From Acinetobacter sp. CS-2 (lineage in GTDB: Bacteria; Pseudomonadota; Gammaproteobacteria; Pseudomonadales; Moraxellaceae), in contig NZ_CP067019.1 of NCBI RefSeq assembly GCF_016599715.1, forward strand, positions 2,604,001 to 2,668,000: a stretch of 64,000 nt of DNA. Reading direction: 5' to 3'. A model generated the notes under the pieces. It was not told where the DNA came from, searched no databases, and worked only from the letters and a program-made list of their open reading frames with translations. The translations under genes and the position numbers were made by a program. Shown one piece after another: positions 17,523 to 26,241 of this stretch. How positions within the stretch are numbered: the first letter of the stretch is position 1; each line of letters begins with the position of its first letter.

Positions 17523-19184
17523 TTATTTGTTTAACTGTTTTAGAAAAGTCAGTTTGCAACGCAAACCGCCTAATGGAGAATGATCAAAACTCAACTGTCC
17601 ACCCATTGCCTGCGCAATTTTACCAGATAATGCCAGACCCAAGCCTGTTCCCCCAGTACTCCGGGTACGGGAATCATCCACACGATAGAAACGTTCGCCT
17701 AAACGTGCCAACTGTTCGTCACTCAAGCCAAGCGGACTGTCATCCACAATCACACTCCAATGGGTTGCTGATTGCTTGGTATGCACACGAACCTCGCCGC
17801 CTGCTTCAGTATAACGAATGCTGTTACCCAGCAAGTTGACCATAATTTGTTTAAAACGATCTATATCTAATTGTAAATTCGCACCCTCACCCTGCACCGA
17901 AATAGATAGATCAGCCTGGGCAAACTTAGGTTTAAAGTTCTCAACTTCCTGCAGCACCACATTCCACGGATTGACATCTGCCATGTAGCATTTCAACTGT
18001 TGTGCTTCAGCCTGAGCCAGGTCGGCCAGATCTTGAGTGAGTTTTTTCAGGCTGGTGACCTGGCGCAGCATTGATTCAAAATGTTCCGGTGTCGGTTTGC
18101 GAATACCGTCCTGCATCGCCTCAATTTGCGCTTGCAGTACCGCCAATGGTGTTTTTAATTCATGTGAAGTATCTGCCACCCACTGACGGCGTGAGGTTTC
18201 ATGCTGATTCAGAATAACCGCAAGATGGTTCAACTCTGTCGATAAATCACCCAGCTCATCATTGCGGTTGACTGTGACCTGATGCTGGAAATTGCCTTTG
18301 GTCAGTTCGCGGGTCCCTTGCAGCAAACGCTGAATGGGCGTTTTAAAATAAGTGGCCAACAATAAAGCCGCGACCAAGCTGGTCAGGAAAGTTAAACCAT
18401 ATACCAATAATAAATAACGTTTCTGGTTACTAAAGAAGTTAATGCTAGAAGCATCATCCTGATCCAGCACCGGCTTCAAGCCTAAATAACCGACTACCTT
18501 GTTATTCACCATAATCGGACGGTATGACACTGGAATATCGGATGGCTCACCGACGACAAACTGTTTTTTGGCATCATACAGCGACAAGCGGGAACTTAAG
18601 CCCAAACGGTCTGGCAAAGAGATAAACTGCTTTTTCTTAGTTTGAGTGGGTGTTGCATCGGCAGGCTTATCTTCAGCTTTCCGGTCAGAGCGGAAGATAT
18701 TCTGATTGGCACTGAGTGGAAATTTAAGCCCTTCAAAAGGCTGATACTCGGAAGGTAAATTCAACTCGATTAGGCGCAACTCTTCTGCGTCTAAAATCGG
18801 TTTGCTCGGCCCGGTTTTATTTAAACTCGGAGACACACTCAGCAAGGTATTGTCCTGAAAATAACGCTGTTGCAAGGCAATATCATATTGACGGCGTAAC
18901 CACCAGCGAGACAGACGGTCATAGTCATCCGGTGCAGCAGTGCCTTCTATTTGCAGGATTTGTGCCTGAATGGCATTGCCCCAGTCATGATAAACCGAAT
19001 AGACGCCAGCCAGATTACTGATCACATGATCCAGCTTCTGCATTTCCACATCCGCGACATAGCGGGCGAAGTTCTTTTGCATGGTCCAATGCAATACCCC
19101 CAGACTCACCGTCGTAATCACCAGGGTGGTGAACAGTACGGTCAGAAACAGGCGTAAGGCAATCGGAACACGGCGAATCTTCAA
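17523..19184 (-). CDS. baeS: Sensor histidine kinase BaeS
   Basis: The 553-residue membrane kinase has an N-terminal membrane segment (residues about 9-30), a periplasmic domain of roughly 230 residues, a second membrane span (LLVYGLTFLTSLVAALLLA), a HAMP domain with RNDELGDLSTELN, the dimerisation/phospho-acceptor site H341 in DTSHELKTPL, and an HATPase domain with N-box LLGNSIRYTEAGG and G-box STGGTGLGLAL. It autophosphorylates and passes phosphate to BaeR, encoded just downstream. The periplasmic part is longer than in the E. coli protein. The operon is divergent from a lipoprotein gene that may be a target. Confidence 0.9.
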   Translation of the reverse strand: MKIRRVPIALRLFLTVLFTTLVITTVSLGVLHWTMQKNFARYVADVEMQKLDHVISNLAGVYSVYHDWGNAIQAQILQIEGTAAPDDYDRLSRWWLRRQYDIALQQRYFQDNTLLSVSPSLNKTGPSKPILDAEELRLIELNLPSEYQPFEGLKFPLSANQNIFRSDRKAEDKPADATPTQTKKKQFISLPDRLGLSSRLSLYDAKKQFVVGEPSDIPVSYRPIMVNNKVVGYLGLKPVLDQDDASSINFFSNQKRYLLLVYGLTFLTSLVAALLLATYFKTPIQRLLQGTRELTKGNFQHQVTVNRNDELGDLSTELNHLAVILNQHETSRRQWVADTSHELKTPLAVLQAQIEAMQDGIRKPTPEHFESMLRQVTSLKKLTQDLADLAQAEAQQLKCYMADVNPWNVVLQEVENFKPKFAQADLSISVQGEGANLQLDIDRFKQIMVNLLGNSIRYTEAGGEVRVHTKQSATHWSVIVDDSPLGLSDEQLARLGERFYRVDDSRTRSTGGTGLGLALSGKIAQAMGGQLSFDHSPLGGLRCKLTFLKQLNK

Positions 19185-19318
19185 AAGTTAAGTCTCAATC
19201 TTTTTCTCGATGAATTATTGTAACGAACCTTCTAAAAAAATACTCTTCATTGTTTCTTCATCATTATTGTTTAATCTTTAACATATCAAATTTCGTTTTT
19301 TCATTGGAGATAACAACA

Positions 19319-19969
19319 ATGAATTCCATGACAAAAATGGCTTTAGTCGGTGCCAGCGTACTCAGTATGGGTGTTTTGACAGCCTGCCAATCGACCAGCA
19401 CAGTTCAGGACAAAGATGGTGACCACCCGCGCATGATGCGAGATCATCATCCAAAGCATGAGCGTAACATGACACCCCAACAGCGTGAGCAGTGGCAACA
19501 GGCCCGTGCCGAACGCCAGCAAATGATGAAAAGCATGAAAACAGCCTGTGACGGTGAAGCCGTTGGTTCTGCGGTACAAATCAAGGCAGGTGAAAAAAGC
19601 ATTGCTGGGACTTGCGTGACGCATTTCACTCCCGATCGTGCAGAGATGAAGCGCATGCGTGGCGAAATGAGAGCAATGCACATGCAAGCTGATCATCGTA
19701 CCATGCAGGGTGAAATGAAAGGCATGTACAGGATGCAACATGATGAACCGCTGACTGATGCCAAACGCGCAGAATTGACCAGACAATTTGACCAGCGCCT
19801 CGCTCAGCACCAGGCACATCAGCAAGCCATGTTAAAAGCTTGCCAAGGTCAACCTCATGGTAAGGCTGTTCAAGTCAAAATGGGCACACACACCCTCAAT
19901 GGTAAATGTGAAGTCCACTTTCAGCCTAAAGCCCCTATGGGTTCCACAACAGCAAAACCTGCATCATAA
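19319..19969 (+). CDS. Lipoprotein with duplicated cysteine-containing domain, divergent from baeSR
   Basis: A 216-residue protein starts at ATG 19319 (TGGAGA 8 nt upstream) with a lipoprotein signal peptide and lipobox LTAC, so it is probably anchored in the envelope. The mature part is rich in methionine, histidine and charged residues. It contains two copies of a motif of about 32 residues, A-C-x-G-x(3)-G-x-A-V-Q-x-K-x-G, then G-x-C and HFxP: TACDGEAVGSAVQIKAGE and KACQGQPHGKAVQVKMGT. Each copy has two cysteines. Before copy one is MTPQQREQW, loosely like the LTxxQ motif of Spy/CpxP chaperones. Function unknown; position opposite BaeSR suggests an envelope-stress role. Confidence 0.8.
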   Translation: MNSMTKMALVGASVLSMGVLTACQSTSTVQDKDGDHPRMMRDHHPKHERNMTPQQREQWQQARAERQQMMKSMKTACDGEAVGSAVQIKAGEKSIAGTCVTHFTPDRAEMKRMRGEMRAMHMQADHRTMQGEMKGMYRMQHDEPLTDAKRAELTRQFDQRLAQHQAHQQAMLKACQGQPHGKAVQVKMGTHTLNGKCEVHFQPKAPMGSTTAKPAS

Positions 19970-19984
19970 AATTTACCCAAAGTT

Positions 19985-20011
19985 AAAAAGGCGCAGCTCT
20001 GCGCCTTTTTT
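19985..20011 (+). terminator. Rho-independent terminator
   Basis: GGCGCA (19990-19995) and TGCGCC (20000-20005), extended by A and T runs, form a GC-rich hairpin followed by six Ts. The 255 bp from here to the next gene hold nothing else I can identify. Confidence 0.88.
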
Positions 20012-20266
20012 ATTGCCTGTCAAAAATTAAACCATTTGACTATTTATGCCACTCACAAAGCCATAAAAGCATTTACACTCAAGATACTTAGCCATTTCAA
20101 ATTATAAATCTTTGACTTTACAGTCACCAAGAAAAAGCCCCTAACGCTTGTACCAAGGGGGAAGATGTTGCACGATTGAGCCATACAAATACGTGTCATT
20201 GAAGATACGTTCCAATGTTTATTTAGAATTATTAACGCTGGTTAAACCAGTATTGAGGAAACCGAT

Positions 20267-22069
20267 ATGCCACAATACAAAGCGCCCTTACGTGATATGC
20301 AATTTGTTCTACATGAATTGTTAAATGCTGAACAACATTATGCAAGCTTGCCTGCATTTTCTGACACCGTAAGCCGTGAATTGGTTGATCAATATTTAGA
20401 AGCTGCGGCTGACTTCTGTGAAAATGAATTGTCTCCAATCAACCAAAGCGGTGACCGCGAAGGTTGTACCTGGAATGATGGTGTGGTAACTACACCTACA
20501 GGCTTTAAAGAAGCCTATCAAAAATATATCGAATTGGGTTTCCCGTCATTATCTGCTGAAGAGCAATACGGTGGTCAAGCCTTGCCTGTTTCTTTAGGCA
20601 ACGTGATCTCTGAAATGGTGGGTACTGCAAACTGGGCATGGGGTATGTACCCTGGTCTTTCACACGGTGCTGTCCGTACCCTGGAACATCACGGCTCGCA
20701 AGAACAAAAAGATACTTACTTGCCTAAGCTGGTTTCAGGTGAGTGGACCGGTACCATGTGCTTGACAGAATCTCACGCAGGTTCAGATCTGGGAATTATC
20801 CGTACCAAAGCTGAACCGAATGCAGATGGCAGCTACGCAATTTCTGGCGAGAAAATCTTTATCTCTGCTGGTGAACACGACATGGCAGAGAACATTATTC
20901 ATATCGTGTTGGCGCGTCTTCCGGGTGCACCAAAAGGTACTAAAGGTATCTCTTTATTTATCGTACCGAAATTTAACCTCAATGCTGATGGTTCACTTGG
21001 CGAACGCAATACCGTTCGCTGTGGTTCAATTGAACACAAAATGGGTATTCATGGTAACGCAACCTGTGTACTCAATTTTGATAACGCAAAAGGCTTCCTG
21101 ATTGGCCCTGAAAACCGCGGCTTAAACTGCATGTTCACATTCATGAACACTGCCCGTATTGGTACTGCGGTACAAGGTCTTTCAGCTTCTGAAGGCGCGT
21201 TCCAAGGTGCATTGGCTTATGCCAAAGACCGTTTGGCAATGCGTTCACTTTCAGGTGTTAAAGCGCCAGAAAAAGAAGCCGATCCAATTATTGTGCACCC
21301 TGCTGTACGCAACATGCTGCTCACGCAAAAATCTTTTGCTGAAGCTGGCCGTGCATTGGTTTACTTATTGTCTTTCTATGCAGACACTGTAGAGCAAGGC
21401 GCAACTGAAGAAGAACGTAAAGCTGCGGACAACATGTTGTCGCTGCTGACTCCGATCGCAAAAGCATTCCTGACTGAAACGGGTTCTGAATCTGCGAAAC
21501 ACGGCGTTCAAGTATTCGGTGGTCACGGTTTCATTTCTGAACACGGCATGGAACAGATTGTTCGTGATACACGTATCTCCTGCCTGTACGAAGGTACCAC
21601 TGAAATTCAGGCACTGGATCTGTTAGGCCGTAAAGTGTTGGGTACTCAAGGTGCAATGTTGAAAGACTTCACCAAGGTTATCCATAAATTCTGCGAGACC
21701 AACAAAGACAATGCGGCAATGAAAGAATTTGTTGAACCGCTTGCTGCTCTGAATAAAGAGTGGGGTGATTTGACCATGCAGATTGGTATGCGTGCCATGC
21801 AAAACCCGGATGAAGTGGGTGCTGCTGCAGTAGATTACCTGTACTTCTCTGGCTATGTAACCCTTGCTTACCTATGGGCCCGTATGGCACTTGTTGCTCA
21901 AGAAACCTTGGCTGCTGGTACCACTGATGTAGATTTCTACAATGCAAAAGTGACCACTGCCCGTTTCTACTTCAAGAAAATTCTTCCACGCGTTCGCTCA
22001 CACGTTGAGGTGATTGCGGGTGGCGTTGAGCCATTACTTGCTTTAGATGCTGAACACTTCGCATTCTAA
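20267..22069 (+). CDS. Acyl-CoA dehydrogenase (DmdC/FadE-related, about 600-residue class)
   Basis: The FAD-dependent dehydrogenase oxidises an acyl-CoA to the 2-enoyl-CoA. It starts with the short N-terminal extension typical of this class (MPQYKAPLRDMQFVL), then the acyl-CoA dehydrogenase core with MCLTESHAGSDLG, GSIEHKMGIHGNATC, HGVQVFGGHGFISEHGMEQ and RDTRISCLYEGTTEIQALD, and a C-terminal helical extension. It resembles 3-methylmercaptopropionyl-CoA dehydrogenase-like enzymes, but the substrate cannot be told from sequence. A close paralogue follows 169 bp downstream, with a terminator between them. Confidence 0.92.
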   Translation: MPQYKAPLRDMQFVLHELLNAEQHYASLPAFSDTVSRELVDQYLEAAADFCENELSPINQSGDREGCTWNDGVVTTPTGFKEAYQKYIELGFPSLSAEEQYGGQALPVSLGNVISEMVGTANWAWGMYPGLSHGAVRTLEHHGSQEQKDTYLPKLVSGEWTGTMCLTESHAGSDLGIIRTKAEPNADGSYAISGEKIFISAGEHDMAENIIHIVLARLPGAPKGTKGISLFIVPKFNLNADGSLGERNTVRCGSIEHKMGIHGNATCVLNFDNAKGFLIGPENRGLNCMFTFMNTARIGTAVQGLSASEGAFQGALAYAKDRLAMRSLSGVKAPEKEADPIIVHPAVRNMLLTQKSFAEAGRALVYLLSFYADTVEQGATEEERKAADNMLSLLTPIAKAFLTETGSESAKHGVQVFGGHGFISEHGMEQIVRDTRISCLYEGTTEIQALDLLGRKVLGTQGAMLKDFTKVIHKFCETNKDNAAMKEFVEPLAALNKEWGDLTMQIGMRAMQNPDEVGAAAVDYLYFSGYVTLAYLWARMALVAQETLAAGTTDVDFYNAKVTTARFYFKKILPRVRSHVEVIAGGVEPLLALDAEHFAF

Positions 22070-22094
22070 GTGCAGGATTTTTAAACTGAGGTGA

Positions 22095-22130
22095 GAAAAA
22101 GGACAGTCATGTTTTTGGCAGTCCTTTTTC
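22095..22130 (+). terminator. Terminator between the two acyl-CoA dehydrogenases
   Basis: GAAAAAGGAC (22095-22104) pairs with GTCCTTTTTC (22121-22130). The two paralogues are therefore probably separate transcription units. Confidence 0.75.
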
Positions 22131-22238
22131 TTTATCAGATAAACAAAAAAATTAACCTTTAGTCGTCTAACCACATGAATTTTCATCTATTAGACTGATC
22201 AAACCGAACTGAATCAAACAATAAACAGGTGACTCACT

Positions 22239-24020
22239 ATGCCAATCTATAATGCACCTCTTGCAGATATGAAATTCATTTTGAATGATGTTTTCAATGC
22301 AGAACAATTCTGGCAAGCCAATGAAAATCTTGCTCATGTTGATGCAGCAACAGCAGAAGCCATTCTTGAAGAAATGGCCAAGTTTGCGCAAAATGTGACT
22401 TTGCCTTTGAACCGTACTGGTGATGAAGAAGGTGCAACATATAGCAACGGTAATGTGACTACACCTGCTGGCTTTAAAGAAGCCTTCAAACAATATGCAG
22501 AAGGCGGCTGGATTGGCCTGGGTGCTGACGCTGAATGGGGCGGTCAGGAAATGCCAAAAATGCTGACCGTACTTTCTGATGAAATGCTGTTTGCAACCAA
22601 TCCGTCTTTCATGCTCTACCCGCTTCTGTCTGTCGGTGCAGGTATGGCATTAAACAGCTATGCTTCCCAAGAGCAAAAAGAAACTTATCTACCTAAAATC
22701 TACTCTGGCGAATGGTCAGGGACCATGTGTTTGACCGAGCCACATGCCGGTACAGACTTGGGCATTATTAAAACCAAGGCAGAACGTAATGAAGACGGTA
22801 CTTATAACATTACCGGTACTAAAATTTTCATTACCGGTGGTGACCATGACCTGGCTGAAAACATCATTCACCTGGTTCTTGCGAAAACGCCAGATGCACC
22901 GGCCGGTTCACGTGGTATTTCACTCTTCATCGTACCGAAATTCCTGGTGAATGAAGATGGTTCTTTGGGTGAGCGTAACCATGCAGGTCCAGGTTCAATC
23001 GAACACAAGATGGGCATTAAAGCCTCTGCGACTTGCGTGATGAACTTTGACGGCGCCAAAGGTTATCTGGTCGGTAAAGAAAATGAAGGCCTGGCTGCCA
23101 TGTTCGTGATGATGAACTACGAACGTCTGTCTATGGGTATTCAAGGTCTGGGGGCTTCTGAGTTTGCTTACCAGAATGCTGCGCAGTATGCGACTGACCG
23201 TCTTCAAGGTCGTAGTGCGTCTGGCGTGAAATCTCCAAACAAACCTGCTGACAGCATTTTGGTTCATGGCGACGTGCGTCGTATGTTACTGAATGCGCGT
23301 GCTAACAACGAAGCCTCTCGTGCCTTTGCGGTGTATGTCGGTCAACAGCTCGACATTACCAAGTTCTCGACCGATGCCGAAGCGGTAAAAAAAGCCAATG
23401 ACCGTGTTGCGCTATTAACCCCAATCGCAAAAGCTTACCTGACCGATACTGCATTTAACGCAACTTTAGATGCACAAATGGTTTTCGGTGGTCATGGCTT
23501 CATTCGTGAATGGGGTATGGAACAATGTATCCGTGACTTGCGTATCTCGCAGATTTACGAAGGGACCAACGGTGTTCAGTCCCAGGATTTGATTGGCCGT
23601 AAGACCATTAAATGTGGCGGTGCATTCATTGCAGAATACATCCAGGAAATTCGTGATTTTGCCAATGGCCTGGATGCGGATCTGAACTTCATTAAAGATG
23701 CCACTTTAGATGCAGCAGCAGAAGTTGAATCGGTAACGCAATATATTCTGCAAGCTAGCAAAGAAAATATCGACTTCTCGAATGCAGCAGCTGTGGATTA
23801 TCTGCATGCGGTGGGTCTGCTTAGCTTCTCTTACATGTTTGCAAAAATTGCCAATGCAGCAAAAGCCAAAGACGGCGAGTTCTATCAAAATAAATTGTCG
23901 CTGGCGCTTTATTTTGTACAACGTATTCTGCCTGAACTTGCAATGCGCATTACTAAAGTAAAAGCCGGTGCTGAAGTGGTGATGAACTTCTCTGAAGACT
24001 ACTTTACTAACCAGGCTTAA
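22239..24020 (+). CDS. Acyl-CoA dehydrogenase, paralogue of the preceding gene
   Basis: The 593-residue enzyme is collinear with its upstream neighbour from MPIYNAPLADMKFIL to the end, sharing MCLTEPHAGTDLG, GSIEHKMGIKASATC, MVFGGHGFIREWGMEQ and RDLRISQIYEGTNGVQSQD. The two are clearly diverged throughout, so this is an old duplication with probable division of chain-length or substrate preference. FAD-dependent beta-oxidation is the expected role. The start is ATG 22239, after GGTGA. Confidence 0.92.
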   Translation: MPIYNAPLADMKFILNDVFNAEQFWQANENLAHVDAATAEAILEEMAKFAQNVTLPLNRTGDEEGATYSNGNVTTPAGFKEAFKQYAEGGWIGLGADAEWGGQEMPKMLTVLSDEMLFATNPSFMLYPLLSVGAGMALNSYASQEQKETYLPKIYSGEWSGTMCLTEPHAGTDLGIIKTKAERNEDGTYNITGTKIFITGGDHDLAENIIHLVLAKTPDAPAGSRGISLFIVPKFLVNEDGSLGERNHAGPGSIEHKMGIKASATCVMNFDGAKGYLVGKENEGLAAMFVMMNYERLSMGIQGLGASEFAYQNAAQYATDRLQGRSASGVKSPNKPADSILVHGDVRRMLLNARANNEASRAFAVYVGQQLDITKFSTDAEAVKKANDRVALLTPIAKAYLTDTAFNATLDAQMVFGGHGFIREWGMEQCIRDLRISQIYEGTNGVQSQDLIGRKTIKCGGAFIAEYIQEIRDFANGLDADLNFIKDATLDAAAEVESVTQYILQASKENIDFSNAAAVDYLHAVGLLSFSYMFAKIANAAKAKDGEFYQNKLSLALYFVQRILPELAMRITKVKAGAEVVMNFSEDYFTNQA

Positions 24021-24041
24021 TCCTGCACAAAGATAAGCAAT

Positions 24042-24071
24042 AAAAAACGCCTGCAAATGCAGGCGTTTTTT
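24042..24071. terminator. Bidirectional terminator
   Basis: AAAAAACGCCTGCA (24042-24055) and its complement (24058-24071) form a 14-bp stem with a 2-nt loop. It ends both the dehydrogenase gene and the small minus-strand gene. Confidence 0.88.
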
Positions 24072-24088
24072 ATGACTCAAGATATCAA

Positions 24089-24301
24089 TTAGATTTTTTC
24101 AACAATAATGGAATCTGAAACTTTTTTATTACTCTGTGCCTCTTGATTAATTTTCACAATTTTAATTACGCCCTCGGCTTGTAGATGTTCGCATAACGTA
24201 ACCAGCTTGTGCATTTCATCCATTTTAATCCCTGAACCCAAAATAAGTTTTTTTCCATTTTGTAAATTATCAATTTTTGCTCTGTACACGACAAATTTCA
24301 T
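24089..24301 (-). CDS. Small conserved-type protein whose start was replaced by an IS end
   Basis: The ORF encodes 70 residues. From the ninth residue (KIDNLQNGKKLILGSGIK) it belongs to a gene whose original start lies at 25487, beyond the ISAba1-like element. Removing the IS and one 9-bp duplication restores a 69-residue frame beginning MLATIQTKIDN, preceded by an AGGGAAAAG ribosome-binding site. The present start ATG 24301 lies inside the IS terminal repeat, overlaps the stop of the transposase (ATGA) and is preceded by AAGGA. A nearly complete protein could thus still be translated, coupled to the transposase. Function unknown; it is small, soluble and lysine-rich. Confidence 0.6.
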   Translation of the reverse strand: MKFVVYRAKIDNLQNGKKLILGSGIKMDEMHKLVTLCEHLQAEGVIKIVKINQEAQSNKKVSDSIIVEKI

Positions 24302-25391
24302 AGGATCCTTGTCCTATCAGGCTTTTTCTTTCTTAAAATTGCTAGCACTTTCTTAAATTCTTCTTTTTTTCCAAAACCAATCAAACGTAGAATAGCCATT
24401 TGAACATAGTCCAAACCGTAGCGAAATAAACTTACTGAAAGTCGTCCATGCTTCTTTATTTTTATCGCTTTTTTCCGATCATGTTGCCATTCACCTGTTA
24501 AATAGCACCAACAGAAACCGATAGCTAGCACTGCTATCAATTTCTTGACTCGTCTAGGGTCTGTTAAACGAGTATTTTCAAGATTGAATCCACGTCCTTT
24601 GAGACAACTAAATAACGTTTCGATTTCCCAGCGTAATGCATAATCACGAATAGCAGAAGCATTAAACATAGGAGAAACAACAAGTAAAAGCTCTCCATCT
24701 TCTAATCGTAGCGCACTAATATACAGTTTCACTCGACCAACCCAAATACGTCGTTTACGACATTCAGTTTGACCAACTTGAAGATGACGAAATAAATCAC
24801 TAATTTTATGATTCTTGGCTAAGTGATTGGTCACAATAAAGTTTTTTTAACACGTATACAGAAGTTAATGTCATTTTCAATTAACCATGTAAACCATTTC
24901 TCACCGATAAATTCTCTGTCTGCAAACACATTCACAATACGATCTTTACCAAAAATGGAGATAAAGCGTTGAATCAAAGCAATACGCTCTTTTGTATCTG
25001 AATTTCCACGTTTATTGAGCAATGTCCAAACAATAGGTATCGCTATTCCACGATAGACGATGGCTAACATCAAGATATTAATATCTCGTTTTCCCCATTT
25101 CCAATGAGTTCTATCCAAAGTTAATTGGACTTTATCGAATGAAAATATATTGAAAATTAACTGAGAAATTTGACGATAATCGAAATGCTGATCTGCAAAG
25201 AAGCGTTGTATACGTCGATAAAATGATTGTGGTAAGCACTTGATGGGTAAGGCTTTAGATGCAGAAGAAAGATTACATGTCTGTTTTACAATTAATGCAA
25301 GCATAATCAGTGTAAAACATTTTGCATGTGACTTGTTCCACTTTAGATATTTGTTTAAGATGAGATGTAACTCATTGAAATGTGTCATCAT
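24298..25391 (-). CDS. ISAba1-like transposase, two frames joined by -1 frameshift
   Basis: Two overlapping frames (25391-24831 and 24834-24298) make one IS4-type transposase. Read in frame zero, the first part ends RVKKTLL-stop. Slipping back one base on the run of seven A residues (complement of 24842-24848) gives RVKKNFIVTNHL and leads into the second part, producing about 363 residues. DDE residues are in TLDRTHWKWG, NVFADREFIG and the WEIETLFSCLKGRG segment with the YxxxK-like spacing of IS4. The split agrees with ISAba1, where the transposase is also two overlapping frames. Confidence 0.85.
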
Positions 25392-25399
25392 ATTCGTCG

Positions 25400-25427
25400 T
25401 CAGAAAACAAGTATTATGCCATTATTT
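25400..25427 (+). promoter_or_regulatory. Outward-facing promoter of the ISAba1-like element
   Basis: TCAGAA (25400-25405), a 16-bp spacer and TTATTT (25422-25427) match the known ISAba1 outward promoter (-35 TTAGAA, 16 bp, -10 TTATTT) except for one base in the -35 box. It reads towards psiE, whose start is about 240 bp further on. Confidence 0.6.
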
Positions 25428-25460
25428 CAATGAGTTATCTTTTTTTGTCGTGTACAAAGC

Positions 25461-25487
25461 AATTTTTGTTTGAATTGTTGCTAACAT
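25461..25487 (-). pseudogene. Detached 5' end of the small gene split by the ISAba1-like element
   Basis: The ATG at 25487 with ribosome-binding site AGGGAAAAG encodes MLATIQTKI and joins in frame to KIDNLQN at 24270 after removal of the IS and one duplication. With the IS present, this leader reads into the IS and cannot make the original protein. Confidence 0.55.
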
Positions 25488-25666
25488 TTTCTTTTCCCTG
25501 ATCAATGAAATAACCCTTCATACATTACATGAATTTCGTATAAAAAAAATACAATCACTTAATTTTTTATCCTCTTTCATTTTTTATTCTTTAATGTGCA
25601 TGAAACTTGCATACTATTTAATAATCAATTTCATACAAACAATCATTCAAGAGACAGGAGGAAAAG

Positions 25667-26164
25667 ATGCCAAAACCTGATAACAAAGTTGAAAGGATTG
25701 AGACCCTCCTTGACCGTTTCGGAAATATTGCCGTAGAAAGTTTTCACTATATTGCCCTGTTTATTATTGGCTGTATGGTGATCTGGTCTGCCGGACATAC
25801 GGTATTTGAAATTTTAACCATTAAACAGTTTGCGACCATCGATGATATTCTGCTGCTGTTTATTTATCTTGAACTGGGCGCCATGGTGGGTATTTACTTC
25901 AAAACCAATCACATGCCGGTACGTTTTTTAATTTATATTGCCATTACGGCTCTGACTCGTTTACTTATTTCAGATATCCAGCATGACCATAAAGCCGATA
26001 TGGATCTGGTGATTATTACCGGTTCAATCCTGATCTTGGCATTTTCGATTTTGGTGGTGCGTTTCTCTTCCTGGACCTACCCGTCTGTGATTCGTGATAA
26101 ACATTCAGAAAAGCCACTCCCTGCAGATAAAACTCCACAACCGCAAGATGATGAATTAGCTTAA
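25667..26164 (+). CDS. psiE: Phosphate-starvation-inducible PsiE-family membrane protein
   Basis: The 165-residue inner-membrane protein has four predicted membrane helices (residues about 25-45, 58-77, 85-100 and 112-130) and the PsiE-type core with LELGAMVGIYFKTNHMPVRFLIYIAITALTR. The tail is short and acidic. The molecular role of PsiE is unknown; in E. coli it is regulated by phosphate starvation. A strong AGGAGG precedes the ATG. The outward promoter of the ISAba1-like element upstream may raise its expression. Confidence 0.88.
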   Translation: MPKPDNKVERIETLLDRFGNIAVESFHYIALFIIGCMVIWSAGHTVFEILTIKQFATIDDILLLFIYLELGAMVGIYFKTNHMPVRFLIYIAITALTRLLISDIQHDHKADMDLVIITGSILILAFSILVVRFSSWTYPSVIRDKHSEKPLPADKTPQPQDDELA

Positions 26165-26170
26165 TATGTT

Positions 26171-26216
26171 AAAAGCCCCTCTTTTTAAAGATGAGCCATA
26201 TATGGCGCAAGAGGGG
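26171..26216 (-). terminator. Terminator between convergent psiE and the RcnB-like gene
   Basis: CCCCTCTT (26176-26183) pairs with AAGAGGGG (26209-26216), and an inner palindrome GCCATATATGGC sits at 26194-26205. On the minus strand the hairpin is followed by CTTTT. Confidence 0.55.
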
Positions 26217-26241
26217 AGATTGAATCATTAAAAATGAATCT

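Larger units (their letters stand above)
24280..25459 (-). mobile_element. ISAba1-like insertion sequence (IS4 family)
   Basis: The element is exactly 1180 bp, with 16-bp inverted repeats CTCTGTACACGACAAA (24280-24295) and, complemented, CTTTGTACACGACAAA at 25444-25459. A 9-bp target duplication CAATTTTTG lies at 24271-24279 and 25460-25468. These are the dimensions I know for ISAba1. The translated transposase differs from the ISAba1 sequence I remember at scattered residues, so it may be a close relative. It splits a small gene. Confidence 0.92.

Noticed and set aside
17381..17839. Plus-strand 152-codon frame over the baeR/baeS junction
   Set aside because: It is antisense to two well-supported two-component genes and shows no recognisable motif.
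19343..19825. Minus-strand 160-codon frame
   Set aside because: It lies antisense to the lipoprotein gene, whose signal peptide, lipobox and internal repeat show which strand codes.
20267..24020. Acyl-CoA dehydrogenase pair as an aromatic-degradation or antibiotic cluster
   Set aside because: No thiolase, hydratase or ligase gene lies nearby, and the two genes are separated by a terminator, so only a general acyl-CoA role is supported.
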